The notes below the pieces were generated by a model. That model ran no database searches. It had not been told where the DNA came from and saw only the letters and a list, made by a program, of their open reading frames with translations. Both the position numbers and the translations under genes were made by a program. Below, piece by piece: positions 29,439-40,436 of a stretch of DNA of 64,000 nt (the stretch's first letter is position 1; each line of letters begins with the position of its first letter). Source of the stretch: Hylemonella gracilis (GTDB lineage Bacteria > Pseudomonadota > Gammaproteobacteria > Burkholderiales > Burkholderiaceae_C); contig NZ_CP031395.1 of the NCBI RefSeq assembly GCF_004328645.1, positions 3,621,501 through 3,685,500 on the forward strand, read 5' to 3'.

Positions 29439-30092
29439 ATGCCCGAATTCAGCCTCTGGGACATCGTGCGCAACCTGCTGCTGGCCGCGCGCTGGACGGT
29501 GGTGCTGTCGCTGATCGCCTTCATCGGCGGCGGTCTTGTGGGCGGCTTGCTGCTGGTGTTGCGGCTGGCGCACCTGCGGGGCATGGACCGGGCCGTGGCC
29601 ACCTATGTGCAGCTCTTCCAGGGCACGCCGCTGTTGATGCAGCTCTTCCTGACCTACTTCGGCCTCGCCCTGCTGGGCCTGCAGACCTCGCCCTGGACGG
29701 CGGCGGGTCTGGCGCTCACGCTCTACACCAGCGCCTTCCTGACTGAGATCTGGCGCGGCTGCGTGGCCGCCATTCCCCGTGGCCAATGGGAAGCCGCGCA
29801 AAGCCTGGCCCTGAGTTTCGGCGAGCAACTGCGCCACGTCATCCTGCCCCAGGCCCTGCGCATCGCGATCCCACCCACCGTGGGTTTCCTGGTGCAGGTG
29901 GTCAAGGGCACGGCGCTCGCCTCGGTGATCGGTTTCGTGGAGCTCACGCGCGCGGGCAACATGATCTCGAACGTGACCTACCAGCCCTTCACCGTCTTCG
30001 CCTGCGTGGCCCTGCTCTACTTCGCCCTCTGCTGGCCCATCAGCCTCTACGCCCAGGCCCTTGAAAGAAAGCTCCATGCAAGCCGCCGTTGA
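29439..30092 (+). CDS. amino-acid ABC transporter permease 2
   Basis: A 217-residue HisQ/GlnP-type permease, with the segments FQGTPLLMQLFLTYFGLALLG, TSAFLTEIWRGCVAAIPRGQWEAAQSLAL and ILPQALRIAIPPTVGFLVQVVKGTALAS. Its last 17 nt overlap the ATPase gene, implying coupled translation. Confidence 0.93.
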   Translation: MPEFSLWDIVRNLLLAARWTVVLSLIAFIGGGLVGGLLLVLRLAHLRGMDRAVATYVQLFQGTPLLMQLFLTYFGLALLGLQTSPWTAAGLALTLYTSAFLTEIWRGCVAAIPRGQWEAAQSLALSFGEQLRHVILPQALRIAIPPTVGFLVQVVKGTALASVIGFVELTRAGNMISNVTYQPFTVFACVALLYFALCWPISLYAQALERKLHASRR

Positions 30093-30840
30093 AGTCCTTC
30101 ATGCCGATCCCATCGTGCGCATCACCGCTTTGCGCAAAAGCTACGGCAGGAACGAAGTCCTCAAAGGCATCGACCTCGACGTGGGTCGCGGCGAAGTCAT
30201 CGCCATCATTGGCAAGAGCGGCTCGGGCAAGAGCACGCTGCTGCGCTGCATCAACGGGCTGGAGGAATTCCAGGAGGGCTCGCTGATCGTCGACGGCAAG
30301 CAGTTGCTGCACGACAGTGCCATGGCCATGCGCGCCTTGCGCCAGCGCGTGGGAATGATCTTCCAAAGCTTCAACCTCTTCCCGCACCTCACGGCGGGCC
30401 GCAACATCATGCTCGCGCCCACGCTGGTGAAAGAGCGCAGCAAGGCCGAAGCCACTGAACAGGCGCGCGCCCTGCTTGAGCGCGTGGGCCTGGCCGAGAA
30501 GTTCGACGCCATGCCCGAACAGCTCTCGGGTGGCCAGCAACAGCGCGTAGCCATCGCCCGCGCCCTGGCCATGGAACCGGCCGTGCTGCTCTGCGACGAA
30601 ATCACCTCCGCGCTGGACCCCGAACTCGTGGGCGAAGTGCTGCGCGTGGTGGAGTCGCTGGCCCAGGAAGGCATGACGCTGCTGATGGTCACGCACGAAA
30701 TGAACTTCGCACGCAAGGTCAGCGACCGCGTGATCTTCATGCACCAAGGCCGCGTGCACGAGTCCGGCCCGCCGGCGCAGATCTTCGGCCAACCGCAGAC
30801 GCCCGAGCTGCAGCAGTTCCTGTCCTCGCTGCACGGATAG
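30076..30840 (+). CDS. amino-acid ABC transporter ATP-binding protein
   Basis: A 254-residue GlnQ/HisP-type ATPase. Walker A is [15 protein letters not shown], the signature [15 protein letters not shown], Walker [20 protein letters not shown] and the switch His is in [13 protein letters not shown]. The ATG at 30076 is preferred to a TTG at 30061. It is the last gene of the four-gene uptake operon. After its stop, the 195 bp to 31035 hold only a 7-bp hairpin (30876-30898) with no T tract. Confidence 0.94.
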   Translation: MQAAVEVLHADPIVRITALRKSYGRNEVLKGIDLDVGRGEVIAIIGKSGSGKSTLLRCINGLEEFQEGSLIVDGKQLLHDSAMAMRALRQRVGMIFQSFNLFPHLTAGRNIMLAPTLVKERSKAEATEQARALLERVGLAEKFDAMPEQLSGGQQQRVAIARALAMEPAVLLCDEITSALDPELVGEVLRVVESLAQEGMTLLMVTHEMNFARKVSDRVIFMHQGRVHESGPPAQIFGQPQTPELQQFLSSLHG

Positions 30841-31035
30841 TCGGGCCGCGGGATTGGGACCGCGGAATCCGTATGCCTCGGGAATTAACCGCCCGAGGCG
30901 GTGCACGCCCCCACCTACCATGGACAGCGGCAAGCAAGACTTTCCGCCCCGAACACAACATCTTTCGCGTTGGCACCCACAGTCTGCCCTTAGGAATGCA
31001 AGCGGCGCCAGTTCATTTCGACGTTCAACTGCCGC

Positions 31036-32340
31036 TCACTCTAACTCGCGGGCAAACTCTTCCAAGTTCGCACGAACACTGATCACAGGCAAAGTACCTT
31101 CTGAACGTGTCAGCTCATTCTTCAAACAGTCAGACCATCCTTGTGCTGAAGAGAACTTGCAATCCAAGCTCTCTGTTTTGCTTTGTGCCGCGTCCAGCGT
31201 CCCAGAACTCGCGCTTGAATTGACCAAGGCGTAGACAGCATTGACGTCAATATTCAGTGAATTCTTCAACGCCTCTTCATTCCTACCGCCTTGCGTGATC
31301 GCTTTGATTTGCTCAAGCGTCTGATTGATGTTCGCTTGCAACGACGCGCTGAACTCAGAAGCGCGGCCTTCCGCATACAAAACATACCGTGCGCGCACTT
31401 GATAATAGGTGAGGTATCTGCGGGCAGGTTTGCCAAAGATGCCCAAGTCTGAATCCGGGGGACGCCTGAAGAAATCCTCACCCAATTTCAAGGTCGTGAT
31501 ACGCGGGTAACCCAGGATCAGGTAGCCATTGACGTGATGGCTTGAAGTCGCTGAAGCAGATGCCAGCCCAGCGCCCTCGGCGCTGGTAGATCCCTTGGCG
31601 CTCCCTACCCAACGCGTCACGATGACGCCGGCCTTTTTGGTGACATCCCTGATGATATTCAGGCTGCTGGCGAGGGGGTGGTCTTTCAGTTCTTTATTGA
31701 CGCCATCAATTACGGACGTCAAGTCCTCGGAAAATTTCTCTCCCGGATACAACTGATGCAACGCCTTCAGGACGCGTTCTTGTTGCTCCGCTTTTTCCTG
31801 GCTCTTATCTTTTGAGGCCTCGATCTCAACCAATTTGGCCCGCGCCAGTTGTAGCACCGCCAGCTTGATTTTCAGCTGAGCCACTTCATCGACCTGGACT
31901 TGAGAGGCCACCAGAGCGTCTCGCAGTTTCGTCAAGTCATCCAGAGAAACATCCGCAAGCTCAGTGCAGACTTTTTTCTTGTCTTTCACTTCAACTTTGC
32001 AAAAAACCCGCTCCTCAATGCTCGACGGACCGGGAATCAGCCGAGGAGACGTGATATCAGGAAAGTCTTGCCTGAAGGGCCAAAGCCGCCGCAATTGTTC
32101 CGACAGTGACCACTTGTCAAGGTCATAGCTGACCATGCCAACCACATCCTCAGCACCCGTTCCGCTGATGTTGATCGCCCGCATCAAGCGAGTGCCATAC
32201 GCCCCATATTCCGAATTGCTGACCGTTCCCAACTCGGTCAATCCCACTTGCAAGGGCATGGGAGCACACCCGGCCACAAAACTTGCCATGGCGGCGATCA
32301 AAAGCCGTGTTGCTGATCTTGGAAAAGGGATGAATGCCAT
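31036..32340 (-). CDS. hypothetical lipoprotein with coiled-coil region
   Basis: A 434-residue protein of unknown family. A signal peptide ends in a lipobox with Cys at residue 25 (FVAGC), so lipid anchoring is likely. A charged Lys/Glu/Gln helix at about 130-200 looks like a coiled coil. Apart from the lipid Cys there are four cysteines in two pairs with the same spacing, C114/C125 and C394/C405, suggesting two local disulfides. The gene is visibly richer in A/T than its neighbours and stands alone between two plus-strand operons, which suggests acquisition. Confidence 0.72.
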   Translation of the reverse strand: MAFIPFPRSATRLLIAAMASFVAGCAPMPLQVGLTELGTVSNSEYGAYGTRLMRAINISGTGAEDVVGMVSYDLDKWSLSEQLRRLWPFRQDFPDITSPRLIPGPSSIEERVFCKVEVKDKKKVCTELADVSLDDLTKLRDALVASQVQVDEVAQLKIKLAVLQLARAKLVEIEASKDKSQEKAEQQERVLKALHQLYPGEKFSEDLTSVIDGVNKELKDHPLASSLNIIRDVTKKAGVIVTRWVGSAKGSTSAEGAGLASASATSSHHVNGYLILGYPRITTLKLGEDFFRRPPDSDLGIFGKPARRYLTYYQVRARYVLYAEGRASEFSASLQANINQTLEQIKAITQGGRNEEALKNSLNIDVNAVYALVNSSASSGTLDAAQSKTESLDCKFSSAQGWSDCLKNELTRSEGTLPVISVRANLEEFARELE

Positions 32341-32698
32341 GATGACCCCCCTATGCTTTTGAGAAAGGAGTCCAATCTAGTCGCGAACAATTGCTGCCCC
32401 CATCACATGAACAGGGGATGGACAACAAAGCCCCCTCCGACAGTACCCTGGCCTTACCAAGACGCCACTTGCGATCTCAGCGACTTTCCGCCAACCTCAG
32501 GAAACGTGCGACAATACGCCTCGTCGCGCTCTTCAGTTGGCCGCGACACCAGCAATCCGCTGGGGGCTGTCACCACACCGGCTGACTCGCCCGCTCTTGT
32601 GAACCCATGTCTGCCTTTGACTGACCGTCGACCGGAATGTCCTTCCGAGCGCCGTACAGGCCGATATCCCTGCGCCCCGGACGGGCGCGATCATCCCA
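32341..32698. other. intergenic region between the lipoprotein gene and rhlE
   Basis: 358 bp without a recognisable gene. It must hold the divergent promoters of the minus-strand lipoprotein and of rhlE. The last 100 bp before rhlE are GC-rich and could form a long 5' leader. No clear -10/-35 pair, operator or riboswitch was recognised. Confidence 0.4.
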
Positions 32699-34414
32699 AT
32701 GAACTTTGAAGAACTGAAACTGGCCCCGGCCATCCTGAAGGCTGTCCGTGAGCAGGGCTATGAAACGCCCACCGCGATCCAGGAACAAGCGATCCCGCTG
32801 GTCATGCAAGGCAACGACCTGCTGGGCGGCGCCCAGACCGGTACCGGCAAAACCGCCGCCTTCACCCTGCCCCTGCTGCACCGCCTCGCGATGAGCCGCA
32901 GCGTGCAGAACAAATGGGGCGGCAACGGCATCCGCGCCCTGGTGCTCACGCCCACGCGTGAGCTTGCCGCGCAGGTCGAGGAGTCCGTGCGCAACTACGG
33001 CAAGTACTTGCAGCTCGAATCCACCGTGATCTTTGGCGGCGTGGGCATGAACCCGCAGATCGCCCGCGTCAAGAAAGGCGTGGACATCCTGGTCGCCACG
33101 CCGGGCCGCCTGCTGGACCTGCAGCAGCAAGGCTTCATGGACCTGTCCCAGGTGCAGATGCTGGTGCTCGACGAAGCCGACCGCATGCTGGACATGGGCT
33201 TCATCCACGACGTGAAGAAGGTGCTGGCCCTGCTGCCCAAGGAAAAACAGAGTCTGCTGTTTTCCGCCACCTTCAGCGACGAAATCCGCGCCCTGGCCGA
33301 AGGCCTGCTCAAGAACCCGCAGAGCGTGCAGGTCACGCCGCGCAACACCACGGTGCAGCGCATCACGCAAAACGTGCACACCGTGGGTCGCAGCAAGAAG
33401 AAGGCCCTGCTCGCGCACATCGTCAACACGAATGAATGGAGCCAGGTGCTGGTGTTCACGCGCACCAAGTTCGGTGCCAACCACGTGGCCGAGTACCTGA
33501 ACAAGAACGGCGTCACCGCCATGGCCCTGCACGGCAACAAGAGCCAGGGTGCACGCACCCAGGCCTTGGCCGGCTTCAAGAGCGGGGAGATCCGTGCCCT
33601 GGTCGCCACCGACATCGCCGCGCGCGGCATTGACATCGACGAGTTGCCGCACGTCGTGAACTACGAGATTCCCAACATCCCCGAAGACTACGTGCACCGC
33701 ATCGGCCGCACGGGTCGCGCCGGCCGCGAAGGCCAGGCCGTCAACCTCGTCTGCCTGGACGAACAGGGTTTCATGGCCGAAATCGAGCGCTTCACCAAGC
33801 AACAGATTGCCGTGGTGGAAACGCCCGCCGAATTTGCGCCCGACGAAGGCGAGCGCGCAGAACCCATCGCCATGGGTCGCCAGACCCTGTGGGGCGGCCT
33901 GGGCAAGCCGCCCAGCCGCGACGTGATGGCGGCGGCCGCCAAGGCCGCGCGCCAGGAGATGGTGCAACGCATCCGCGAAAACAAGGCCGGCGGTCAGGGC
34001 GAACGCGGTGCGGGTGGCGGCAACGGCGGCGGCCGGAGCAACGGCCCCGGACGTCAGAATCAGAACCGCTCGGACCGTCAGGACCGTCCCGAAGGCCAAC
34101 GCCAGGGCAGACCGCAAGGCGGTGGTGGCCAAGGCGGCAACCGCAACAACGAACAGCGCCGCGCCAACAGCAGCGGCGGCGGTCGTGGTCAAGGTGGTGG
34201 CCAAGGTGGTGGCAACGGCGGCGGTTACGGTGGTGGTGGTGGTGGCGGCGGTCAACCTGATCCGCTGCGCACCCGCACCGACGCGCTGAGCCAGGGCAAT
34301 CGCCGCCGTGGTGGCGGCGGCGGCGGTGGCAACCGCGGCGGCCAAGGTGGCAAGGGCCAGGGCGGCGGCGGTGTCGATCCGCTGCGCACGAACTTCGGTC
34401 GCATCTCGCACTGA
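32699..34414 (+). CDS. rhlE: DEAD-box ATP-dependent RNA helicase RhlE
   Basis: A 571-residue RNA helicase used in ribosome assembly and RNA turnover. The Q motif ([14 protein letters not shown]...TAIQEQAIP), [59 protein letters not shown] and [13 protein letters not shown] are all present. The region from about residue 430 is a long Gly/Arg/Asn/Gln-rich low-complexity tail, expected to bind RNA and promote condensation. The coding strand there is strongly repetitive in GGN codons. Confidence 0.95.
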   Translation: MNFEELKLAPAILKAVREQGYETPTAIQEQAIPLVMQGNDLLGGAQTGTGKTAAFTLPLLHRLAMSRSVQNKWGGNGIRALVLTPTRELAAQVEESVRNYGKYLQLESTVIFGGVGMNPQIARVKKGVDILVATPGRLLDLQQQGFMDLSQVQMLVLDEADRMLDMGFIHDVKKVLALLPKEKQSLLFSATFSDEIRALAEGLLKNPQSVQVTPRNTTVQRITQNVHTVGRSKKKALLAHIVNTNEWSQVLVFTRTKFGANHVAEYLNKNGVTAMALHGNKSQGARTQALAGFKSGEIRALVATDIAARGIDIDELPHVVNYEIPNIPEDYVHRIGRTGRAGREGQAVNLVCLDEQGFMAEIERFTKQQIAVVETPAEFAPDEGERAEPIAMGRQTLWGGLGKPPSRDVMAAAAKAARQEMVQRIRENKAGGQGERGAGGGNGGGRSNGPGRQNQNRSDRQDRPEGQRQGRPQGGGGQGGNRNNEQRRANSSGGGRGQGGGQGGGNGGGYGGGGGGGGQPDPLRTRTDALSQGNRRRGGGGGGGNRGGQGGKGQGGGGVDPLRTNFGRISH

Positions 34415-34563
34415 TCCCGCTTTCCCGCATGGCGTCGGTCGGTGCCGCGGCAATCCACCGCGCCCCGGCCGGTCTGCTGCATTCGCGATGCGGATCGCGA
34501 GCGGATGGCGGCAGTGTGATCGGTGTCAGAAGGTCGGGTGGCCTCCTTGGCGCGTTCAAGGAG

Positions 34564-35475
34564 TCACAGGTGGGTGCGCAGTTGCCAGATTTCGGGGAAC
34601 AGCACCACGTCCAACATCTTGCGCAGGTAGCTCACGCCACCGGTGCCGCCTGTCCCGCGCTTGAAGCCGATCACGCGCTCGACCGTGGTCACATGGCGGA
34701 AGCGCCACAGGCGGAAGGCGTCTTCCAGATCGGTGAGCTCCTCGCCCAATTGGTACAGGTCCCAGTGCTTTTCGGGGCTGCGGTACACGGCGAGCCAGGC
34801 CTGCACCACGCCTTCGCTCTCCGCATAAGGCTGGGTCCAATCACGCTCGACATGGCTGACCGGCACAGGCAACCCGCGACGCGCCAGCAAGCGCAGCGCC
34901 TCGTCATAGAGTGACGGCGCCTCGTACGCAGCTTGCACCTGGGACAGCAGGTCGGCACGGTGTTCGTGCGGGCGCAGCATGGCGCGATTCTTGTTGCCCA
35001 GCGCGAACTCAATACAGCGGTACTGGTAACTCTGGAAACCGCTGGAATTACCCAAGGAAGGACGCATGGCGCTGTACTCGGGCGGCGTCATCGTGGCCAG
35101 CACATCCCAGGCATGCACCAGCTGCTCCATGATCTTGGAGACACGCGCCAGCATCTTGAAGGCCATCGGCAGTTCATCCCGGGCGATGTGACCGATGGCG
35201 GCGCGCAGTTCGTGCAGCATCAGCTTCATCCATAACTCGCTGGTCTGGTGCTGCACGATGAAGAGCATCTCATCGTGCGCGGTCGACAGCGGCTGCTGCG
35301 CGGTGAGGATGGCATCGAGCCGCAAGTAGTCGCCATAGCTCATGCTGCGGCTGAAGTCGAACTGGGCATGTTCCTCGTGCATGATGGTCTCGGGCGTGCC
35401 CGCAGGCGGCTCGCTTGCACCGGTCGTGCCGGCGCCGGCGGCCGAAGAGGTAGGAGTGGAGGAATGAGGGCACAT
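34564..35475 (-). CDS. kynA: tryptophan 2,3-dioxygenase
   Basis: A 303-residue heme dioxygenase turning L-tryptophan into N-formylkynurenine. Signatures are [39 protein letters not shown], the heme-ligand region [23 protein letters not shown] and [15 protein letters not shown]. The first 31 residues are low-complexity Ser/Thr/Pro, and an internal ATG at 35382 could be the true start. It begins 2 nt after the kynU stop and is the last gene of kynBUA. Confidence 0.95.
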   Translation of the reverse strand: MCPHSSTPTSSAAGAGTTGASEPPAGTPETIMHEEHAQFDFSRSMSYGDYLRLDAILTAQQPLSTAHDEMLFIVQHQTSELWMKLMLHELRAAIGHIARDELPMAFKMLARVSKIMEQLVHAWDVLATMTPPEYSAMRPSLGNSSGFQSYQYRCIEFALGNKNRAMLRPHEHRADLLSQVQAAYEAPSLYDEALRLLARRGLPVPVSHVERDWTQPYAESEGVVQAWLAVYRSPEKHWDLYQLGEELTDLEDAFRLWRFRHVTTVERVIGFKRGTGGTGGVSYLRKMLDVVLFPEIWQLRTHL

Positions 35476-35477
35476 GC

Positions 35478-36815
35478 TCAGGTCACCGCGTGGATCTGGT
35501 TGAACTCAGGGCGCCGCCACTCTCCCGCGTCGAGCACCTGACGCAGGTGTTCCACAGCGTTCCAGACATCCTCGTAGCCGATGTAGAGCGGTGTGAAGCC
35601 GAAGCGCAGGATGTCCTTGTTCGGACTGCGGCCGGCATCACCCTGGCCCGCATCCGAAGCCGCACCGGACCCGGCGCGGTAGTCCCCGATCACGCCACGC
35701 GCGATCAGCGCCTGCACGATGGCGTAGGCACCGCTGCCCTGACCGTTCACACCGAGACCTTCGTCGCGCGTCAGGCACACCTGCGAGCCACGCCGGGCGT
35801 GATCGCGCGGCGTGGCCAGGCTCAGACCGTGGCCCGCGCAGCGTTCCTCCACCAGACGGATGAACAGGTCCGTCAACGCGAGCGACTTGGCGCGCAGCGC
35901 GGGCATGCCACCCAGGGGACGCGCGGCGTCGAACACGTCGAGCCCGCATTGCAGCGCCGACAGGCTGATGATGGGCTGCGTGCCACAAAGATAACGGTGA
36001 ATGCCCGGCGCGGGCTGGTAGTCCGGCGTGAACTGGAAAGGGGCGGCATGGCCCCACCAGCCCGACAGCGGTTGCCAGAAGCGGTCGGCATGACGTGGGT
36101 GCACCCAGACGAAGGCCGGCGCGCCGGGGCCGCCATTGAGGTATTTGTAGCCGCAGCCAATCGAGAAATCGGCGCCCGCGCCATTCAGGTCCACCGGCAC
36201 GGCACCCGCGCTGTGCGCCAGGTCCCACACCGTGAGCACGCCCACAGCGTGCGCGGTAGTCGTGACGGCGGCCATGTCGTGCATGGCCCCGGTGCGGTAG
36301 TTCACGTGCGTGAGCATCAGCACGGCCACGTCGCGCGTCAGGGCGGCGGGGATCTCTTCAGGCTCCACCAGCACCAGTTCCAGGCCGCGTTCCCTGCATA
36401 GGCCCTCGGCAATGTAGAGATCGGTCGGGAAGTTGCTGCGCTCGCTCACCACGCGACGGCGTGCCGGGCCGTCCTCGCGCGCGATGTTGAGCGCGGCGCT
36501 CAGCACCTTGTACAGGTTGACCGAGGTACTGTCGGTGCACACCACCTCATCCCGGCCAGCACCGATCAGCGGGGCGAGCTGGTTGCCCAGGCGCTGCGGC
36601 AGGTCGAACCAACTGGCGGTGTTCCACGAACGGATCAGGTCCCGGCCCCATTCGCGCGTGACCACGTCAGCCACGCGAGCGGCAGCGGCCTTCGGTAGCA
36701 CGCCCAGGGAGTTTCCATCCAGGTAGATCACGCCATCCGGCAGGGTGAAATGCCCGCGCAACGGGGCCAGAGGGTCTAACGCGTCGAGCGCGCGGCAATC
36801 TTGCAGGGTCGTCAT
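35478..36815 (-). CDS. kynU: kynureninase
   Basis: A 445-residue PLP enzyme that cleaves kynurenine to anthranilate and alanine. The N-terminus [16 protein letters not shown] and the PLP-lysine region [16 protein letters not shown] are diagnostic. The same frame stays open upstream across kynB, but that part has no protein character, so the ATG at 36815 is used. It lies between kynB and kynA. Confidence 0.95.
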   Translation of the reverse strand: MTTLQDCRALDALDPLAPLRGHFTLPDGVIYLDGNSLGVLPKAAAARVADVVTREWGRDLIRSWNTASWFDLPQRLGNQLAPLIGAGRDEVVCTDSTSVNLYKVLSAALNIAREDGPARRRVVSERSNFPTDLYIAEGLCRERGLELVLVEPEEIPAALTRDVAVLMLTHVNYRTGAMHDMAAVTTTAHAVGVLTVWDLAHSAGAVPVDLNGAGADFSIGCGYKYLNGGPGAPAFVWVHPRHADRFWQPLSGWWGHAAPFQFTPDYQPAPGIHRYLCGTQPIISLSALQCGLDVFDAARPLGGMPALRAKSLALTDLFIRLVEERCAGHGLSLATPRDHARRGSQVCLTRDEGLGVNGQGSGAYAIVQALIARGVIGDYRAGSGAASDAGQGDAGRSPNKDILRFGFTPLYIGYEDVWNAVEHLRQVLDAGEWRRPEFNQIHAVT

Positions 36816-36880
36816 GAAGGAAGTCGCGGGAAAAGTTGACTCTTGCGGAGCTTGGGAAATGGGCAGGGGGATGGGGCCGC

Positions 36881-37537
36881 TCAGGCCAGCGCGCGCAGCA
36901 CGGCGCGCACCGGCGAAGCATCGGCCGAGGTGAACTTCAACGGCAAGGCAATCAGCTCGTAGTCGCCTTCGGGCACCTCGTCGAGCACCAGGTTTTCGAG
37001 CACGCGCAAACCGCGCTGACGGATGAGCTGGTGGCTGTCCAGCGTCTTGCTGTCGGCGGGGTCGATGCTGGCTGTGTCGATGCCGATCAGCAGCACACCC
37101 AGATCGGCCAGGCGCGTGATGGTGGACGGGGCGTAGGCGGCCAGCGCCCCGTCCCAGCGGTCCACCGGCATACGCTCGTAGGTGCGCACCAGCACACGCG
37201 GCGGCAAGCGGGCATCGATCGCGTGGGCCACGTGGTCCCACTCGATCAAGGGTCCGCGCCCGATCGCGTGGATGACTCGGCACGGACCGAGGAAGGGTTC
37301 CAGCGACAGGTCGCCGATGGAGGCACCACCCGCGTCGTAGTGCAACGGCGCATCGGCATGCGCGCCCACGTGCGGCGACAGGGTGATGGCACTCACGTTC
37401 ACCGGGCACCCTGGCCCGATGGTGGCGTTCCATTGCTGGCTGTATGGCGTGTCCCCGGGAAAGACAGGGCTGCCTGCGTGCACGGGCGGTGAAATGTCCC
37501 AGAGCCGACGCGCGGCAGGAGTGAATTGGGCAGGCAT
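36881..37537 (-). CDS. kynB: kynurenine formamidase
   Basis: A 218-residue metal-dependent cyclase-family hydrolase converting N-formylkynurenine to kynurenine and formate. The metal-binding [11 protein letters not shown] motif is clear, as are the [20 protein letters not shown]-terminus and [11 protein letters not shown]. The start at 37537 matches the family N-terminus. It is the first gene of kynBUA. A CAAACT hexamer lies 7 nt before the ATG, too weak to call a promoter. Confidence 0.95.
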   Translation of the reverse strand: MPAQFTPAARRLWDISPPVHAGSPVFPGDTPYSQQWNATIGPGCPVNVSAITLSPHVGAHADAPLHYDAGGASIGDLSLEPFLGPCRVIHAIGRGPLIEWDHVAHAIDARLPPRVLVRTYERMPVDRWDGALAAYAPSTITRLADLGVLLIGIDTASIDPADSKTLDSHQLIRQRGLRVLENLVLDEVPEGDYELIALPLKFTSADASPVRAVLRALA

Positions 37538-37715
37538 GGGGCAAAGTTTGCATGCCCCGGAAAACTCGTGGTGTCGGTTATTTCCAACAGGACGCAGTTT
37601 TTTTCGCAAGCTGCCTCACACCCGGCCGCCGCGAGCCATCGGCCCTCCGGCGTTCACGCTGTTGTCATCGCCCCCGCTTAGCCTGCGGGACTTTCCTGTT
37701 CCACGGAGTCGTGTC

Positions 37716-39113
37716 ATGTTCATGCGCAGCCCCCTTCTGCAGTTTCCGATCCAAGCTCTGCTGCTCGCCTTGGCCTTGTTGGGCGGCACCCATGCCGCAC
37801 AGGCACAGCAGGCCGTCACCGCGACACTCGCGGGGCACGCAGCGCTGCCCGCCGACACGAGCACCGCCGCGCCGCGTGACGCCGGCGCCTTCTTCGCGAC
37901 CTCGGGCAAATTCGCCAACAGTGCGCGCACACGCAACGAGAAGCTCGGCAGCGAGCCCGCGTTCACGACGGCGGGCGGCTCCAAGCCACGCGTCACCGGC
38001 GGCGCCCTGCCTGTCAAGGGCCAGGCCGTGCAAGGCTTCTCTGGCGTCGTCGCACTGGACCGCGACCACTACCTGGTGCTGACCGACAACGGCTTCGGCA
38101 GCAAGATCAACTCGCAGGACGCGCTGCTGATGGTGCACACCGCGCAGGTGGACTGGAAGAGCGGCAAGGTCACGCTGCGCAAGACCGTCTTCCTGCACGA
38201 CCCGGACCGCAAGGTACCCTTTGCCATCCAGAACGAGGCCAGCGACAAGCGTTACCTCACCGGCGCGGATTTCGACGTCGAGTCCATCCAGAAGATTGGC
38301 AACACCTTGTGGATCGGCGACGAGTTCGGCCCCTACCTCCTGCAAACCGACCTGAACGGCAAGGTGCTGGGCGTGACCGAGACCGTGGTCGACGGCAAGC
38401 CCTACCGTTCGCCCGACAATTACCTGAACAGCCGTCTGCCCAACCTGCCCAGCGACGCGATGCCGCAATGGGAAGTGCGGCGATCGGGCGGCTTCGAGCC
38501 CATGGCCCAGTCACCGGACGGCAAGACGCTGTACCCCGCCTTCGAGTGGCCGCTGTACGACGCGCAGACCAAGACGTTCGAGAAGAGCAACGACCGCCTC
38601 TACACCCACATCCTCGAATTCGACGTGGCCAGCCGCCGCTACACCGGCAAGCAATGGAAATACGCCTTCGAGGAAAACGGCAACGTGATGGCCGACTTCC
38701 AGATGCTGAACGCCACCACCGGCCTGGTGATCGAGCGTGACGATGCGTCCGAAGGCATGGCGCCGGCCTGCGCTGGCGAAGAGCGGCCGGACTGCTTCGC
38801 GCGCCCCGCGAAGTTCAAGCGCGTCTACAAGATCGACCTGACCAACACCGATGCCAACGGCTTCGTGCGCAAAGTGGCCTACATCGACCTGCTCAAGATC
38901 GCCAACCCCCAGCGTCTCGCCAAGCGCGGTCCCAACGAAGAGGTGTTCAGCCTGCCGCACCTGGGCCCCGAAGGGCTGGCCATCGTCGACACGCGTCACA
39001 TCGTGGTGGTCAACGACAACAACTACCCAGGTTCCTCTGGCCGCCAGCTCGGCAAGCCGGACGACGACGAGCTGACCCTGCTCGACATCCAGGCCCTGAT
39101 CGACGCAAAGTGA
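37716..39113 (+). CDS. exported esterase-like/phytase-like protein
   Basis: A 465-residue secreted protein with a signal peptide (cleavage near HAAQAQ, about residue 30) and an esterase-like phytase beta-propeller domain (PF13449 type). Typical pieces are GFSGVVALDRDHYLVLTDNGFGSK, DFDVESIQKIGNTLWIGDEFGPYLL, RSGGFEPMAQSPDGKTLYP, GPEGLAIVDTRHIVVVNDNNYP. GGAG lies 8 nt before the ATG. Phytase or phosphodiesterase activity is assumed for the family but not proven. It diverges from kynB. Confidence 0.87.
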   Translation: MFMRSPLLQFPIQALLLALALLGGTHAAQAQQAVTATLAGHAALPADTSTAAPRDAGAFFATSGKFANSARTRNEKLGSEPAFTTAGGSKPRVTGGALPVKGQAVQGFSGVVALDRDHYLVLTDNGFGSKINSQDALLMVHTAQVDWKSGKVTLRKTVFLHDPDRKVPFAIQNEASDKRYLTGADFDVESIQKIGNTLWIGDEFGPYLLQTDLNGKVLGVTETVVDGKPYRSPDNYLNSRLPNLPSDAMPQWEVRRSGGFEPMAQSPDGKTLYPAFEWPLYDAQTKTFEKSNDRLYTHILEFDVASRRYTGKQWKYAFEENGNVMADFQMLNATTGLVIERDDASEGMAPACAGEERPDCFARPAKFKRVYKIDLTNTDANGFVRKVAYIDLLKIANPQRLAKRGPNEEVFSLPHLGPEGLAIVDTRHIVVVNDNNYPGSSGRQLGKPDDDELTLLDIQALIDAK

Positions 39114-39132
39114 GGGCGCGCTGCGGTGGAGG

Positions 39133-39166
39133 GGACGGAGCGATGGGGGTGTGACCGCTCCCGTCC
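39133..39166. terminator. hairpin between convergent genes
   Basis: GGACGGAGCG (39133-39142) pairs with CGCTCCCGTCC (39156-39166) with one bulged base, between the convergent phytase-like and serine-hydrolase stops. It lacks a T tract, so it is a weak terminator candidate. Confidence 0.35.
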
Positions 39167-39176
39167 ACGGGACCGC

Positions 39177-40316
39177 TCAGTCCAGCGCCGCGTAGACCAA
39201 GTTGCGCAACAGGGTGCGGTAGTGGACACGCTGCCCTGGCGCCTGCGCCAGCAGCATTGCGTACAGCCCCTCGCGCGGGTCGACGAAGAAAGTGGTGCCG
39301 CCGATGCCGCTCCAGTGGTACATGCCCACCGAGCCTGGCGTGGGCGCGAGGCCCGGCACGGTGCGCATCGCCACGCCAAGCCCGAAGCCATGGCCGGGCG
39401 CCAGCAGGTCCCCCTCGATGGGGATGGCGCCCAGGTGGTCGGCGGTCATCCATTCAAGGGTCTTGCGTGAGACCAACCGTACGCCGTCCAGCTGGCCGCC
39501 GTTGAGCATGAGCTGAAGCCAGCGCGCGTAGTCAGCCGCGGTGGAAACCAGGCCCCCGCCGCCCGACTCGCCCACCGGCGCCGATCGCACATCGATGAGT
39601 TCCACCGCCGCGCCGCTGTCGGGGTCGACGGCAAAGGGTTCGGCGATGCGGTGCTGCTGCTCGGGCGGCACGTAAAAGCCGGTGTCGCGCATGCCCAGCG
39701 GCTCGAAGATGCGCTGGCGCAGCAGTTCACCCAAGCTCATGCCGCTGACCACCTCCAGCACCGCGCCGAGCACGTCGGTGGAGCGGCTGTACAGCCAGGC
39801 AGCGCCGGGCTGGCGGGCCAGCGGCAAGGTGGCCAGCAGCCGGCACATGTCGCGGTTGCTGCGCGCACGGGACGCGATGTCCACCTCGCGGTACAGCCGC
39901 TGGACCGGGTCATTGCCCAGGAATTCGTAAGTCAGCCCCGAGGTATGGCGCAGCAGGTCCTGCACCGCCATGCCCCGCTGGGCAGGTGCCAGTCGCAGCG
40001 CATCGCCTTGCGCCACCGCCACCTGCTGTGTGCCGAATTCAGGCAGGTAACGGGCCACCGGGTCGCCGAGCGTCAGCCGCCCCTCCTCCACCAGCATCAG
40101 CGTCGCGAGCGACACGATGGGCTTGGTCATGGAGTAGATGCGGAAGATCGCGTCGCGCCGCATGGGCACGCCAGCGGCGGCATCCTGCCATCCCAGGGCG
40201 TCGAAGCAGCGCGTCTCGCCATGCTGGGCGACGTACAACACCGCGCCCGGGAGGCGGCGCGCGGCGATGGCGGCCTCGAAGGCCGCGCTCAGGCGTTGGA
40301 GGGCAGCGGCGTCCAT
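39177..40316 (-). CDS. serine hydrolase, beta-lactamase class C / family VIII esterase type
   Basis: A 379-residue penicillin-binding-like hydrolase without an obvious signal peptide. The nucleophile motif is S62-M-T-K65. The tyrosine motif is YSRSTDVLG, and the third motif region reads YHWSGIGGTTFFVDPREGL. The HWSGIGG form is typical of family VIII carboxylesterases such as EstB rather than AmpC. It lies 120 bp downstream of the sulfonate-type permease on the same strand, so it may serve the same operon. Confidence 0.87.
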   Translation of the reverse strand: MDAAALQRLSAAFEAAIAARRLPGAVLYVAQHGETRCFDALGWQDAAAGVPMRRDAIFRIYSMTKPIVSLATLMLVEEGRLTLGDPVARYLPEFGTQQVAVAQGDALRLAPAQRGMAVQDLLRHTSGLTYEFLGNDPVQRLYREVDIASRARSNRDMCRLLATLPLARQPGAAWLYSRSTDVLGAVLEVVSGMSLGELLRQRIFEPLGMRDTGFYVPPEQQHRIAEPFAVDPDSGAAVELIDVRSAPVGESGGGGLVSTAADYARWLQLMLNGGQLDGVRLVSRKTLEWMTADHLGAIPIEGDLLAPGHGFGLGVAMRTVPGLAPTPGSVGMYHWSGIGGTTFFVDPREGLYAMLLAQAPGQRVHYRTLLRNLVYAALD

Positions 40317-40436
40317 CAGTGGCAGCCGGTGTCAGAGCTGGTGAACATGGTGGGGGACTCCTGCTTCCCGATGCGAGGTGGCAGGCATCCTAGCCGATAC
40401 AGGCGCACGAGGAAGACTGGCACCGGGTCAACGGCA

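Noticed and set aside
27870..30077. Long minus-strand open frame (over 700 codons) opposite the amino-acid ABC operon
   Set aside because: It is the antisense of four clear transporter genes, is His/Gln/Gly/Arg-rich without domains, and is a usual artefact of high-GC coding DNA. Similar antisense frames at 7987-10179, 32570-34453 and 47737-49581 were rejected for the same reason.
34000..34390. GGN-rich repetitive stretch as a genomic repeat
   Set aside because: It codes for the Gly/Arg/Asn-rich tail common in RhlE proteins.
35478..37553. Possible fusion protein extending kynU upstream by 245 residues
   Set aside because: The upstream part is kynB read in the wrong frame and has no protein character; kynU has a normal start at 36815.
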